64,000 nucleotides of DNA, taken from NCBI GenBank assembly GCA_041650375.1, contig JBAZLH010000002.1, positions 117,929 through 181,928 of the forward strand, given 5' to 3'. A program made the position numbers and the translations under genes. Below are positions 16,995 through 25,472 of this stretch, in pieces. The notes under the pieces are model-generated. The model was not told the origin of the DNA. It ran no database searches and saw only the letters and a program-made list of their open reading frames with translations. The first letter of the stretch is position 1. Every line of letters begins with the position of its first letter. This DNA is from UBA6220 sp041650375 (GTDB lineage Bacteria; Patescibacteriota; Minisyncoccia; Minisyncoccales; Minisyncoccaceae).

Positions 16995-17336
16995 ATGTTC
17001 CCTCTTCAAAACCGGTTAAAAAAGAAAAATGATTTTGAAAGAGTGTTTAAACAAGGCAACTCGGCGAGAGGCAGTTTGCTTTTTTTAAAAATATTAAACA
17101 ACTCAAAAAATGTTTCCCGGATCGGGTTCGTGGTAAGTAAGAAAATATCCAACAAAGCAGTTGTGAGGAATAAAGTAAAAAGGCGTTTACGGGCCGCGGC
17201 CAAAGAAGAGCTGAAAAACTATTTGCCCGGATATGATATGGTGATTGTCACCTTGCCCGCGATTAAAAACGCGGACTATAAGGAAATCAAAAAAGATGTT
17301 TCCCTTGTCTTTAAAAAAGGATATAATTTAAAATAA
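16995..17336 (+). CDS. rnpA: Ribonuclease P protein component
   Basis: This 113-residue basic protein is the subunit that assists the RNase P RNA in tRNA 5'-end maturation. Visible features are the start MFPLQNRLKKKNDFERVFKQGNS and the RNR-type signature as KISNKAVVRNKVKRRLRAAAKE. GYDMVIVTLPAIKNADYKEIKKDV is typical of the C-terminal half. Length fits the family (110-120). It lies 36 nt after rpmH and 4 nt before yidC. Confidence 0.95.
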   Translation: MFPLQNRLKKKNDFERVFKQGNSARGSLLFLKILNNSKNVSRIGFVVSKKISNKAVVRNKVKRRLRAAAKEELKNYLPGYDMVIVTLPAIKNADYKEIKKDVSLVFKKGYNLK

Positions 17337-17340
17337 AAAA

Positions 17341-18075
17341 ATGAACTTTATTACCCTTGCTTTTGACGCCATTCTTTATACTCCGATGTTGAACATTCTA
17401 ATCTGGCTTTACGGCCTTATTGGAAATTTTGGCGTGGCGATTATAATTTTAACTTTATTGATCAAGGTTGTCCTACATCCTTTGAATAAAAAATCAATTG
17501 AGTCGCAAAAAGCCATGGCCGAGATTCAGCCAAAAATGCAGGAAATCCAGAATAAATACAAAGACAATAAAGAAAAGCAAGCCACGGAGCTGGTTAACCT
17601 TTATAAACAGGAAAAGTTTAATCCTTTTGCCGGCATAATTTTATTATTCCTCCAAATACCCATCTTAATCGCTTTATTTTACGTGGTGAGCAATGGAATG
17701 GATTTAAGCAAAATCGGTTCAATGCTTTATCCGTTTGTGCAGTTGCCCCAAGCGATTTATCCTTATCTTGTTAATTTGAACGGTTTTGAGCTTTTGGATT
17801 TAAGCAAGCCGAATATTTATCTCGCGGTTATAACAGCTGCGGCCCAGTTTTGGCAAATCAAAACAGCCACTCCTCCGGCCCCGGTTAAAACAACCAAATC
17901 AAATGATAACGTGGCGGACATCAGCAATATGATGCAGAAGCAAATGGTATTTTTCGTTCCCCTTTTAACTTTTATCGTTCTTTTCCGATTGCCGGCCGCG
18001 CTTGGATTGTACTGGGTGGTCTCAACCATCATCTCCGTGTTTGAGCAAAAACAATTATTAAACAAGAAAAAATAA
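17341..18075 (+). CDS. yidC: Membrane protein insertase YidC (Oxa1 family)
   Basis: This 244-residue insertase lacks the large periplasmic domain of Gram-negative YidC, as in Gram-positive SpoIIIJ/YidC1 forms. It shows a first helix in LIWLYGLIGNFGVAIIILTLLIKVVLHPLNKKSIESQKAM, where the charged segment after it is the conserved cytoplasmic hairpin (QPKMQEIQNKYKDNKEKQATELVNLYKQEKFNP). Further helices lie around residues 100-120, 155-175 and 200-235. It helps insert membrane proteins with or without SecYEG. The next gene starts 1 nt after its stop, as expected for yidC-khpB. Confidence 0.95.
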   Translation: MNFITLAFDAILYTPMLNILIWLYGLIGNFGVAIIILTLLIKVVLHPLNKKSIESQKAMAEIQPKMQEIQNKYKDNKEKQATELVNLYKQEKFNPFAGIILLFLQIPILIALFYVVSNGMDLSKIGSMLYPFVQLPQAIYPYLVNLNGFELLDLSKPNIYLAVITAAAQFWQIKTATPPAPVKTTKSNDNVADISNMMQKQMVFFVPLLTFIVLFRLPAALGLYWVVSTIISVFEQKQLLNKKK

Positions 18076-18076
18076 A

Positions 18077-18550
18077 ATGTTGGAGCAAGAAGAAACAAAA
18101 TTAATAGAAAACATGGTGCTGGATTTTTTTGATGCGGCCGGATACTCGGTTGGAGTCAGGAATATTACATTCCGCCGCGAAGAAGAAAACGATGTTTTAC
18201 ACATTAACTTAACCACGGACGAGGCTCAAATGTTGATTGGGAAACAAGGCATTGTTTTGTCTGATATCCAATTGCTTTTAAGGAAGATATTAAAAAAGGG
18301 GTTGAATAAGGAAATTTTTTTAAACCTGGATATAGATAATTATAAAAGGAAGAAAGAAGAATATTTGCGTGATTTAGCGCAGGATATGGCGGACGAAGTG
18401 GCATTTACAAAAAAAACGAAAGAGGTCCCGATGCCGTCTTCTTTTGACCGAAGGGTTGTGCACATGGAATTATCCAAAAGAACCGATGTGGTCGTGGAAA
18501 GCGAGGGCGAAGGCGAAGACCGCCATATTATTATTAAAGCGAAAATATAA
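18077..18550 (+). CDS. khpB: RNA-binding protein KhpB/Jag (KH-R3H)
   Basis: This 157-residue protein has a KH domain (about 50-80, with LIGKQGIVLSDIQLLLRKIL) and a C-terminal R3H domain (VPMPSSFDRRVVHMELSKRTDVVVESEGEGEDRHIIIKAK). The N-terminal Jag_N domain found in longer Jag proteins is missing. KhpB, often with KhpA, binds RNA and influences cell division and elongation in Gram-positive bacteria. It follows yidC by 1 nt and ends the ribosomal-insertase operon before a terminator. Confidence 0.93.
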   Translation: MLEQEETKLIENMVLDFFDAAGYSVGVRNITFRREEENDVLHINLTTDEAQMLIGKQGIVLSDIQLLLRKILKKGLNKEIFLNLDIDNYKRKKEEYLRDLAQDMADEVAFTKKTKEVPMPSSFDRRVVHMELSKRTDVVVESEGEGEDRHIIIKAKI

Positions 18551-18563
18551 TCCCTTAAAACAA

Positions 18564-18588
18564 AAACCGCCTTGATGGCAGTTTTTTT
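18564..18588. terminator. Terminator after khpB, probably bidirectional
   Basis: AACCGCC and GGCAGTT pair (one G-T) around a small loop, with an A-run before and TTTTTTT after, so it can serve khpB and the converging VirB4-like gene. Confidence 0.75.
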
Positions 18589-18589
18589 A

Positions 18590-20395
18590 TTATATCAATT
18601 CTTTGGTTTGTTGTTCGGCCTCCAGCTGGTTTTTCGCTTCTTTGATTTTAAAGATTTCTTCCGGGCTAGTGGTGATAATTTGGTCTTCAGTGTAAGAAGC
18701 GCGAATGGCAATCGCCACGTGCTTTTGCCCGGCAAAAAATATTCCCTCCCCCACCGGCGTTTCCAAGAGCAGATATTTTTCTTGGTCGGTTAAATTAAAA
18801 ATTGATTGGACCAAGTCAATTGAAGCCGGGCTTTGTTTTAATAATAATTGGATGGATGAGTTTGTGATAATAGGCTTGCCGTATTCCGAACTGATAAAAT
18901 CGGAAACATCTTGGGTGATAGTTGTCACTCCTAGCCAATATTTTCTAGCTCTTTTGCAAATGCCGAACAAGAAAGACGCACCGTCGGCTTCTTTCATCAT
19001 CCACCAAGCTTCATCAATAACCAAAATTCTCTTTTTAAAAGTGGCGCGAATCGTGTTCCAAATATATCGCATTACGATATACATCGCAATCGGCCTTAAT
19101 TCGTCTTCCATATCCCGGATACCAAACACAACCAACTGGTTTGTGACATCAATATTGGTTGGCGCGTTAAAGAAAGAGGAATACGTGCCCCGGGTAAACT
19201 TCCTTAATCGTTCAGTTAGAGATTCGGCGTCTTGCATGGTTTCCAATACCGATTCCAGGTCGGACAACAAGGGCGTGCTTTCTTTCCATTTGGCCGGATC
19301 GGAATCAAGAGTAATATCTTTGGCCGCGTAGGTTGCCATAAGCGCCTGGTCCATAATCGCGTCTTCTTCCGGCGTCATTCCGCCAAGCATTATTCGCATT
19401 AAGCCGACCAAGTTGATAACCGTGCTTCTCAAAACATCTTCCGGAGATTCATCCTCGGCCATTTCCGGCAAATCAAAAGGATTAATATGGTTATCCGAGC
19501 TTAATGACACTTTAAAGAAAGAACCGCCCACCGAATCGCTTAATGTTTTAAATTCATTTTCCGGGTCAATAATAATGCAGTCGGTGCCCATCATCATTGA
19601 GCGCAAGACTTCCAATTTAACGGCGTAAGATTTACCGGAACCGGATTTGGCGAAAATTACCATATTGGCGTTTTCCATGCTAAAGCGGTCAAACAACACC
19701 AGCGAACTGTTGTGCTTATTAATGCCGAAAAGAATACCCTCATTGGAGCTCAAATCAAAAGAGATAAACGGGAATAAGCTGGACAACGGTGTGGTATTGA
19801 GCGTGTTGTGCACCTGTAAAAGATCTTCGCCGTAAGGGAAACAAGAAATCAAACCTTCTTTTTGTTGGAAAAGAGCGGGCTTGATATAAATCAGGCGGGA
19901 TTCCAACATAGACCTTAAATTGGTTTCCACTGTTTCCAAGTCATTTTTATCATCAACGTAAACAGTGATGTATAGGCCGAATTTAAACATTTTTTCTTGG
20001 GCGGTTTGCAAGCTATCGCGTAAATCTTCCAAGTCTTGAAAAGCGGTTTCCAAGGATGGGTCCCGAACCAATCCTTTTTCTTGCCTTTCCATAATTTCGG
20101 ATTGGACCTCGGTAACGCTTTTCCTTAATTGTTTTAGTATCTCCCCTGTTTCAATCGGATGGAAATAAAAAGAAAGGTCAAAGGGAATATCCATATTTAT
20201 AATCGGAGCGACCCAGCCCATATTTAAATATCTTGGATAAGAAAAAACAAAATAAGTTTTACTGTATTTTTCTTCCATGTGCACGTAGTTTTGCGCAACC
20301 TCAATTGAAGCCGGAGCAATAATGTCTTTAAATTCCATTACTTCGGTTTCAAACATTTTCTTTTTGTTTTTATCTTTGTTTCCAAAAAATCCCAT
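18590..20395 (-). CDS. VirB4/TraC-type ATPase of a type IV secretion system
   Basis: This 601-residue cytoplasmic ATPase carries Walker A AKSGSGKS (249-256), IIIDPENEF, the segment NPFDLPEMAEDESPEDVL and Walker B LVIDEAWWMM. GICKRARKYWLGVTTITQDVSDF and NSSIQLLLKQSP follow, the standard order of VirB4/ConE/TrsE proteins. It would power assembly or substrate transfer of a conjugation-like apparatus. The N-terminal portion normally found in VirB4 is short and seems to be encoded separately by the upstream 213-residue gene. PrgI lies just before that, the order seen in Gram-positive T4SS. No VirD4 coupling protein or relaxase is visible in the window. Confidence 0.9.
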   Translation of the reverse strand: MGFFGNKDKNKKKMFETEVMEFKDIIAPASIEVAQNYVHMEEKYSKTYFVFSYPRYLNMGWVAPIINMDIPFDLSFYFHPIETGEILKQLRKSVTEVQSEIMERQEKGLVRDPSLETAFQDLEDLRDSLQTAQEKMFKFGLYITVYVDDKNDLETVETNLRSMLESRLIYIKPALFQQKEGLISCFPYGEDLLQVHNTLNTTPLSSLFPFISFDLSSNEGILFGINKHNSSLVLFDRFSMENANMVIFAKSGSGKSYAVKLEVLRSMMMGTDCIIIDPENEFKTLSDSVGGSFFKVSLSSDNHINPFDLPEMAEDESPEDVLRSTVINLVGLMRIMLGGMTPEEDAIMDQALMATYAAKDITLDSDPAKWKESTPLLSDLESVLETMQDAESLTERLRKFTRGTYSSFFNAPTNIDVTNQLVVFGIRDMEDELRPIAMYIVMRYIWNTIRATFKKRILVIDEAWWMMKEADGASFLFGICKRARKYWLGVTTITQDVSDFISSEYGKPIITNSSIQLLLKQSPASIDLVQSIFNLTDQEKYLLLETPVGEGIFFAGQKHVAIAIRASYTEDQIITTSPEEIFKIKEAKNQLEAEQQTKELI

Positions 20396-20401
20396 AGTAT
20401 T

Positions 20402-21043
20402 TTATATTATGATTTCCGGGGGAAGGTCGGGGTAATATCCCATTTCGGCTTGTTTGGGGTGGTGCAATGACCATAATAATTCCAAAATTTCTTCACTGCC
20501 CATGGCCGCGGATTTTAATCCGCAGCGGCGCAAGCCAAGCGAAATATATTCCATCCTTTGCCAGAGCTGGTATTTGCCCTTTTGAAATGATTCTTCAGTA
20601 AGCTTAGTTTGGGCCGGAGTCTTTTTTTTGTCCCCTTGCGGCGATCCTCCGGATAGTTCCGATAAAGGATAATATGGAACAACCACGTAAAAGTTTTTAT
20701 TCATAATAGAGCCGCCGGCCACCAATTCTTCTATGAACTTGCGGTAATCCGCGGTTTGGATTTTTAAGAGTTCGTTTTTTTGTTTGGCTTCCAGCTCTTT
20801 GATTTTATCAACGTAACCGGTGATATTAACTTTGCGCGAGCTGATGACTATTTGGCAGGAAAAATCCATTGAATTCAAGAAGTTTTGGAAATTAAAAATA
20901 ATGGCGCCTTGCTCCTCTTCCGATTTTAAAGCGAAATTAATCGAAGAAACGATTAAAATCCCTTTCAGGGATTGGTCGTCCATTAACAGGACGCCTTCGC
21001 GGATTTGCTTGATGGGTATAAAGTCTTGTGAGGGTGAAGCCAT
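20402..21043 (-). CDS. VirB4 N-terminal-like protein (TraC-like) of the T4SS region
   Basis: The 213-residue protein has no Walker motifs. Its pattern (FIPIKQIREGVLLMDD, LKGILIVSSINFAL, then FNFQNFLNSMDFSCQIVISSR) resembles the N-terminal domain of VirB4/TraC-family ATPases, which docks to the membrane channel. It lies between prgI and the ATPase gene, separated by only 2 and 6 nt. The two polypeptides therefore probably form a split VirB4. A Gly/Lys-rich stretch around residues 130-145 (SGGSPQGDKKKTPAQ) may be a flexible loop. The assignment rests on context and pattern, not on a search. Confidence 0.7.
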   Translation of the reverse strand: MASPSQDFIPIKQIREGVLLMDDQSLKGILIVSSINFALKSEEEQGAIIFNFQNFLNSMDFSCQIVISSRKVNITGYVDKIKELEAKQKNELLKIQTADYRKFIEELVAGGSIMNKNFYVVVPYYPLSELSGGSPQGDKKKTPAQTKLTEESFQKGKYQLWQRMEYISLGLRRCGLKSAAMGSEEILELLWSLHHPKQAEMGYYPDLPPEIII

Positions 21044-21045
21044 AG

Positions 21046-21468
21046 TTATTTTCCAAAATCAATTTTTTTAATTAAGTCCTCCATTTTTCCCTGCTGTTTC
21101 ATTTTTAAGCCGGAAGCTTTTTCGTCGATTTTTTTCTCTCTTAGCGGTTTTTCTTTTGACATTGTTAAAAATACCGGCGATTCTTTCCTTTTCCAAATAT
21201 ATAATTTTGAATTTAAGCTGAAGTTGGCCAAATTTTTGCCCACGGTGGAAAGGTCAAACCCTTCGATTTTTATAAAGGCCAAGGCGAGCGCGACAGACAA
21301 CAAGACGCCGCAAGCGATAATATACATAAAAAAATTCGAAACACCCAAAGAGAAATACAACAAAAAACATGCGCCCACGGCCGCGCCGATAAAAAGAGTT
21401 TGGCTCATAGTCAAAGGGCCTAATATCTTCGGGTCGTGTTCAATGAATTGTGGTACTCTAAAATCCAT
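21046..21468 (-). CDS. PrgI family membrane protein (VirB3-like)
   Basis: This 140-residue protein begins MDFRVPQFIEHDPKILGPLTMSQ, the pattern of PrgI-family proteins, and has two close membrane helices (about 24-43 and 46-66). It continues with IEGFDLSTVGKNLANFSLNSKLYIWKR. PrgI is the Gram-positive counterpart of VirB3 and is normally encoded just before virB4, as here. The C-terminal 50 residues are charged and likely cytoplasmic. Confidence 0.85.
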   Translation of the reverse strand: MDFRVPQFIEHDPKILGPLTMSQTLFIGAAVGACFLLYFSLGVSNFFMYIIACGVLLSVALALAFIKIEGFDLSTVGKNLANFSLNSKLYIWKRKESPVFLTMSKEKPLREKKIDEKASGLKMKQQGKMEDLIKKIDFGK

Positions 21469-21473
21469 ATAAT

Positions 21474-22502
21474 TTAAATTGGCAATTCGCGATAAGGGTC
21501 AAAATGGTCGCTTTTCACAGCCGGAAGCGATTCCGCGGGATTTGGTTCTTTTTTGTTTAATAAATTTTTACTAAAATCAAATTTTGACATTCGTAAGTCC
21601 TCAGCTGTTTGCGCGGGAGCGAAGTTTGGTTTTTCTTTTTCCGGAGCGGCGGGCGCAAGCGGTTTCTTAACTATCGGTTCTGCAGGCAGTTCGTTAACAA
21701 TCGCTTCCGGAGCGGCGACAACCGGGGCTTCCAGTTCTTGTTTTATTTTTTCAACTTCTTCAATGTTTATTTGAGTATTAAAAGGTTCTGGGGCCGGCTG
21801 TTCTGCGGTTGGCTCTTTTTTGCCAAGCTCTTCCAAGGGCTGAATTATTGTTTTAGCGAATTCTCGGGTTGTTTTTTGGACCTGTTCCCCCATCGGCATC
21901 GGCTGGTCGCTAAGGTCTATTATTTTTTCATCCTTGCTCGTAATTTTTTCTAGCACGGGATTATTCACCCAACTTACTTTTTTGGGAGGGGTGAAAGAGT
22001 TTAAAGGTTTGATTCTTGGAAATTTAATAGAATTATCCATTGGCTCGGGAGCGGAAGAATCCGCGGCCTTTTCTTTCCCTTCATTTACTAGCTCGGTGAG
22101 CTTGTTTTCTTTTTCGTTAAGTTCGCTGGTCTTAATCACATCCTGTTGGTATAAATCCGGCAATTCTTGGTTCTCCGGCTTTTGTTCTTCCATTTTATTC
22201 AAAGCCAGGCGCAAATGCTTAAAAATAGCGAGATTGATTTCTTGGCAAATTTGGTTTGCCAAATTTTCGTCAATATTTAATTCCAGTTCCAAAGTAACGC
22301 TAAAATTCTTAAGCGGCAAAAGCCCCATCAATACCCTACCCGCGTATTTGGCAACTATTGATGTTTGATCTTCATCCAGGCCAATCTTACTGCAGATGTT
22401 GTAAATTATCTGATTGTTTTTTTCCGAAAAAATAGCTTCTTTCAATTCTTCCGGCAGGGTTTTGTAAGTATTCCAAAAATATTCTTTGGTAAACTCTTCC
22501 AT
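21474..22502 (-). CDS. T4SS-associated cytoplasmic protein with Pro/Glu-rich tail, unknown function
   Basis: I do not recognise this protein. From the ATG at 22502 it has 342 residues (a GTG at 22520 would add six). The first about 110 residues look helical, with LPEELKEAIFSEKN and LELNIDENLANQICQEINLAIF, and are followed by a long low-complexity tail rich in Pro, Glu, Ala and Lys. The N-terminal part resembles the 168-residue protein at 25,473-25,979, which has LPEAIKKEIGVSDEIALQISQEI, so the two may be paralogues in one system. It is the first gene of the minus-strand run into prgI and virB4, with 5 nt to prgI. Confidence 0.6.
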   Translation of the reverse strand: MEEFTKEYFWNTYKTLPEELKEAIFSEKNNQIIYNICSKIGLDEDQTSIVAKYAGRVLMGLLPLKNFSVTLELELNIDENLANQICQEINLAIFKHLRLALNKMEEQKPENQELPDLYQQDVIKTSELNEKENKLTELVNEGKEKAADSSAPEPMDNSIKFPRIKPLNSFTPPKKVSWVNNPVLEKITSKDEKIIDLSDQPMPMGEQVQKTTREFAKTIIQPLEELGKKEPTAEQPAPEPFNTQINIEEVEKIKQELEAPVVAAPEAIVNELPAEPIVKKPLAPAAPEKEKPNFAPAQTAEDLRMSKFDFSKNLLNKKEPNPAESLPAVKSDHFDPYRELPI

Positions 22503-22604
22503 ATATAAATATGTTATCACACAAAAGAATAAAGAATCAAGAATCCTAAATTAAAAATTAAGAAAAACTGGATAAACATAAAATTTAAAGCGGGGAAAGC
22601 CTTA

Positions 22605-22633
22605 TTGACATATACCTAATAACATTCTATAAT
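22605..22633 (+). promoter_or_regulatory. Consensus sigma-70 promoter
   Basis: TTGACA (22605-22610), a 17-nt spacer and TATAAT (22628-22633) match the consensus exactly. It drives the membrane protein gene beginning at 22,665. Confidence 0.9.
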
Positions 22634-22664
22634 AAATATATCCTAAGGATTAGATTACTTTGGG

Positions 22665-23744
22665 ATGGTGTTAATTATGAACCTTAACAAAAAAGTTATT
22701 TGGATTGCTGTGGCAATAGTTGCCGGAGCAGTATTGCTGATGAATATAGACTTCGCCAACATTGATATATGGACGATTGGAACTATTATCTTCAACATTA
22801 TGCTAATTATAGCAATAATGTTTTGCGGTGGAGCTATGGCGGAAAAAGGAATAGTGAAAGAGCACGAAAAAGTGTTTCTGAGAAAGATGAAGCTTCCGAA
22901 TCCAAACGGCAAAGAAATGAAGAATGCGGTCAACGCTTTCATGGGATCGGAAATAGATTTCGCCAAATGGATTATTTGGAGTATTATTTTTGTAGGGGCG
23001 CTTCTTATGATATTCGTTAAGGCGTTCCTGCCCATCGTTTTAATGCAAATTCTTTGGCTGATAATAAGCTTTGTTGTCTCAGAAATAATAATTCGGCCAT
23101 ATATTCTTAAAAGAATCGTGGCGAACGGAAGACAAGTTTACGCGAGAATAAACGCAGGTAAATATCCATTCCCGGACGATTCTCTGTCTGACAGAAATGG
23201 ATATTCCACAGAGGCTGTATCAGCCGGAGCGCCTCCAGAATCAGAGATGCCGATTGATAAGAATCGGCCTGGCGTATCAAGGCGCGCTATTTTCGCTGTA
23301 ATTAGCGCCATTGCGTTAATCTTTGCCGCGATACTATTTATTCCTCCCCTATTCGCCAACGGCGCAAACAGTCCGGCCATTAATGATAATGGCATTGCTC
23401 CCAATAGTGGAGTTGGTGGCATTATCTCTTCCGGGATAGACACCCATGGGCTAATAATTTTAAGCAAAGGGACTATGGATGTAACTGTGGCCGGTGGACC
23501 CAAAAAGTATTTCCATGGAATTCGCATTCAGAATCCCAAAGGAAATAACGGATATCATGGTGGGCCAATTACAATCAAGTATACGTTATTTGGAAAAACC
23601 ACAACATATACAGCCACATACGAGCGCGACGGAGTGCTTATTTCTTCGGGGACAACATTCTTTGTCCGCGCCGGCCCTGAAACTTCCCCAACTATTGATC
23701 CAAACTTCCAAATCGAAGTTTTGGACATCCAGGAAAGATCATAA
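22665..23744 (+). CDS. Polytopic membrane protein with extracellular C-terminal domain, unknown function
   Basis: I do not recognise this 359-residue protein. Membrane helices are visible at about residues 11-27, 34-55, 103-120, 122-143 and 208-232. A charged cytoplasmic stretch (EHEKVFLRKMKLPNPNGKEMKNA) lies between helices two and three. Residues 235-359 form a Gly/Asn/Thr-rich, strand-rich domain ending LDIQERS, probably outside the cell. An ATG at 22677 (MNLNKKVIW) is an equally good start. It stands alone between a perfect promoter and a terminator, and interrupts the minus-strand T4SS genes together with the SPFH gene that follows. Confidence 0.7.
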   Translation: MVLIMNLNKKVIWIAVAIVAGAVLLMNIDFANIDIWTIGTIIFNIMLIIAIMFCGGAMAEKGIVKEHEKVFLRKMKLPNPNGKEMKNAVNAFMGSEIDFAKWIIWSIIFVGALLMIFVKAFLPIVLMQILWLIISFVVSEIIIRPYILKRIVANGRQVYARINAGKYPFPDDSLSDRNGYSTEAVSAGAPPESEMPIDKNRPGVSRRAIFAVISAIALIFAAILFIPPLFANGANSPAINDNGIAPNSGVGGIISSGIDTHGLIILSKGTMDVTVAGGPKKYFHGIRIQNPKGNNGYHGGPITIKYTLFGKTTTYTATYERDGVLISSGTTFFVRAGPETSPTIDPNFQIEVLDIQERS

Positions 23745-23761
23745 TAGAAAAAGAGCTATTA

Positions 23762-23790
23762 AGGAGACTGAATAAAACAGCTCCTTTTTT
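23762..23790 (+). terminator. Terminator of the polytopic membrane protein gene
   Basis: AGGAG-A-CTG pairs with CAG-CTCCT around AATAAAA and is followed by six T. Confidence 0.8.
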
Positions 23791-23804
23791 GTTGAAAACT
23801 CTAT

Positions 23805-23833
23805 TTGACAAGAATTAGAAAAGAGTTTATAAT
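23805..23833 (+). promoter_or_regulatory. Consensus sigma-70 promoter of the SPFH gene
   Basis: TTGACA (23805-23810), 17 nt, TATAAT (23828-23833) again match the consensus exactly, with the same spacing as the promoter 1.2 kb upstream. Confidence 0.9.
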
Positions 23834-23842
23834 TATAATAAT

Positions 23843-24022
23843 CCCCTAGTGTAACTTGGGGCGCAATGTAAGTGTAAAATTGCGCTTCTCTACACAGGAG
23901 AAGCAGTTTGACAATTACATAAATGATTGATGGTGATTTAATGATTACAAAGAAGAATGGATTTGTCGCTTTTAGCGGCAACTGTATCGCAATGAGAATA
24001 ATTACTGTCGGGAGACAATAAA
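23843..24022 (+). promoter_or_regulatory. Long structured 5' leader with a possible 32-codon leader ORF
   Basis: Three hairpins follow the promoter in series: CCCC/GGGG (about 23843-23861), GCGCAAT/ATTGCGC (about 23861-23885) and CTTCTC/GAGAAG (about 23884-23902). A small ORF runs from the ATG at 23923 to the TAA at 24019-24021, 1 nt before the SPFH start, and contains its GGGAG ribosome-binding site. Translation of the leader could therefore affect downstream initiation. No riboswitch class is recognised, and the ORF has no good ribosome-binding site of its own. Confidence 0.45.
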
Positions 24023-25453
24023 ATGGCCGCCAAAAATGAAATATTAATCGAAGAGAAAAAGTTTGATAAAAAGCAGTTTGTGGAAAATCAAAAAAAGGCA
24101 AAAATAAAAACCCTAAAAATTTTGTTGCCACTTCTTCTGGTAACGGCTATTTCCTTTTTTATTAATCCCATTTTTTTTGGAATAATGGTAATAATTTTAG
24201 GCGCAGCGATTTTTTATACCTGGTACTATATCCTGGTGAAAGAAAAACTGTTTGGCTCGTCCGTACCTGAAGGTTATTATATTGTGATAACCGAAGGAGA
24301 GGGGCGTTTAAAAAATATTATTTTCAATAAAAGAGGAGAAGCGTTGAGTAAAAACTTTGAGCGAGTTCCGGAAAATTCTATCCTTGCTCGTAAGCAATTT
24401 CGCGTTAAAGGAGTTTATCCAATTAATTCGTTATTTCAACAGGTTCAGGTTGCGGAGTATAAATGGAAAAAGGCGATTATTAATCCTGACGGGACTGTAA
24501 AAATAATTGAAAGAAGCGAGCTTTTAATCGCTCGAGCAATGGTGGACCACCCACAAGCCATTTTGATTAATATGGCGGAATCTTCGGATCAGGTAAAGAT
24601 AAACATGATCTTGACATTCGTGTTTTATGTCAAAAATCCGTATAAGGCGGAAAGCAATACTGCGACAAGGTGGATAGCTTTGGCGGAAATAAAAATGCAA
24701 TCCGCTGGTACTGATTGGGTAAAAGAACATCCATATGCTGATATTTTTGCTAAATCACATGCGGATGTTGGTCACGATTTGTATGATTTTATTAATGAAA
24801 AGCGAAAGGCCATAGGACCTGACGGAGAAGAAATTGCCTGGTCGCACGCCGGACAATTGGAAGAAGACTACGGCATCGGAGTAAGAAGCATTGTATTGCT
24901 TTACCTAGAGCAGTCCGACACGGAAGTGGCCAAAGCCTCTCAGAGAGAGGAAATAGCCAGATTGAATCAGGCGGCAGCTAAAGTAGAAGCAGAGACTAAT
25001 GCCATAAGAAATAGCCAGGATATTACCGGTACAGCCGATTATATGCTTGCCCAAGAAATGGGAATCAGTCTGGACGAACTCAAGGAAAAAAAGAAAGAAC
25101 CTGGATTCGTTGAACTTGTCCGTCCGCGACTCGACCACTTTATGGGTGTTGCCCAAAGAACTTTGGCGAATAAAAACGGAAATTACTTTGACCTCAATAC
25201 AGGAATTTCCGGAGAGCGAAACGGAATGGCAGCGAGTGTTTTCGAGGCAGCAGTTGCAGCCAATATCGCAACTCGTGGCATTGGACAATCAAATAATTCA
25301 AACCAGTCGTCTCAATCAACACAATCGCAGAAATCAACGTCGTCGGAAAATAAAAAATCTTCTTCGAGCGAAGAAGATAATAATCAAGGCGACAATAACG
25401 AAATATTGACTCCTCAAGATATCGTTAAAGGCAAAAGGCTTAAAAATATGTAA
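24023..25453 (+). CDS. SPFH/band-7 (flotillin-like) membrane scaffold protein
   Basis: This 476-residue protein has a cytoplasmic Lys-rich start and two membrane helices (about 32-52 and 54-70). An SPFH-like region follows (VPEGYYIVITEGEGRLKNIIF, later VKINMILTFVFYVKNPYKAE). Then comes an Ala/Glu-rich coiled coil (AKASQREEIARLNQAAAKVEAETNAI), the flotillin signature style. The tail (about 420-465) is Ser/Gln/Asn-rich and disordered. SPFH proteins assemble into membrane cages or microdomains and often control proteases or secretion complexes. Its ribosome-binding site is GGGAG 8 nt before the ATG. It is convergent with the 168-residue gene of the T4SS region. Confidence 0.8.
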   Translation: MAAKNEILIEEKKFDKKQFVENQKKAKIKTLKILLPLLLVTAISFFINPIFFGIMVIILGAAIFYTWYYILVKEKLFGSSVPEGYYIVITEGEGRLKNIIFNKRGEALSKNFERVPENSILARKQFRVKGVYPINSLFQQVQVAEYKWKKAIINPDGTVKIIERSELLIARAMVDHPQAILINMAESSDQVKINMILTFVFYVKNPYKAESNTATRWIALAEIKMQSAGTDWVKEHPYADIFAKSHADVGHDLYDFINEKRKAIGPDGEEIAWSHAGQLEEDYGIGVRSIVLLYLEQSDTEVAKASQREEIARLNQAAAKVEAETNAIRNSQDITGTADYMLAQEMGISLDELKEKKKEPGFVELVRPRLDHFMGVAQRTLANKNGNYFDLNTGISGERNGMAASVFEAAVAANIATRGIGQSNNSNQSSQSTQSQKSTSSENKKSSSSEEDNNQGDNNEILTPQDIVKGKRLKNM

Positions 25454-25472
25454 AATATTATTTAAGCTTTTT

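Noticed and set aside
22521..25472. Insertion sequence or phage island
   Set aside because: No transposase, integrase or terminal repeats are visible; only strong promoters and interruption of the run suggest insertion.
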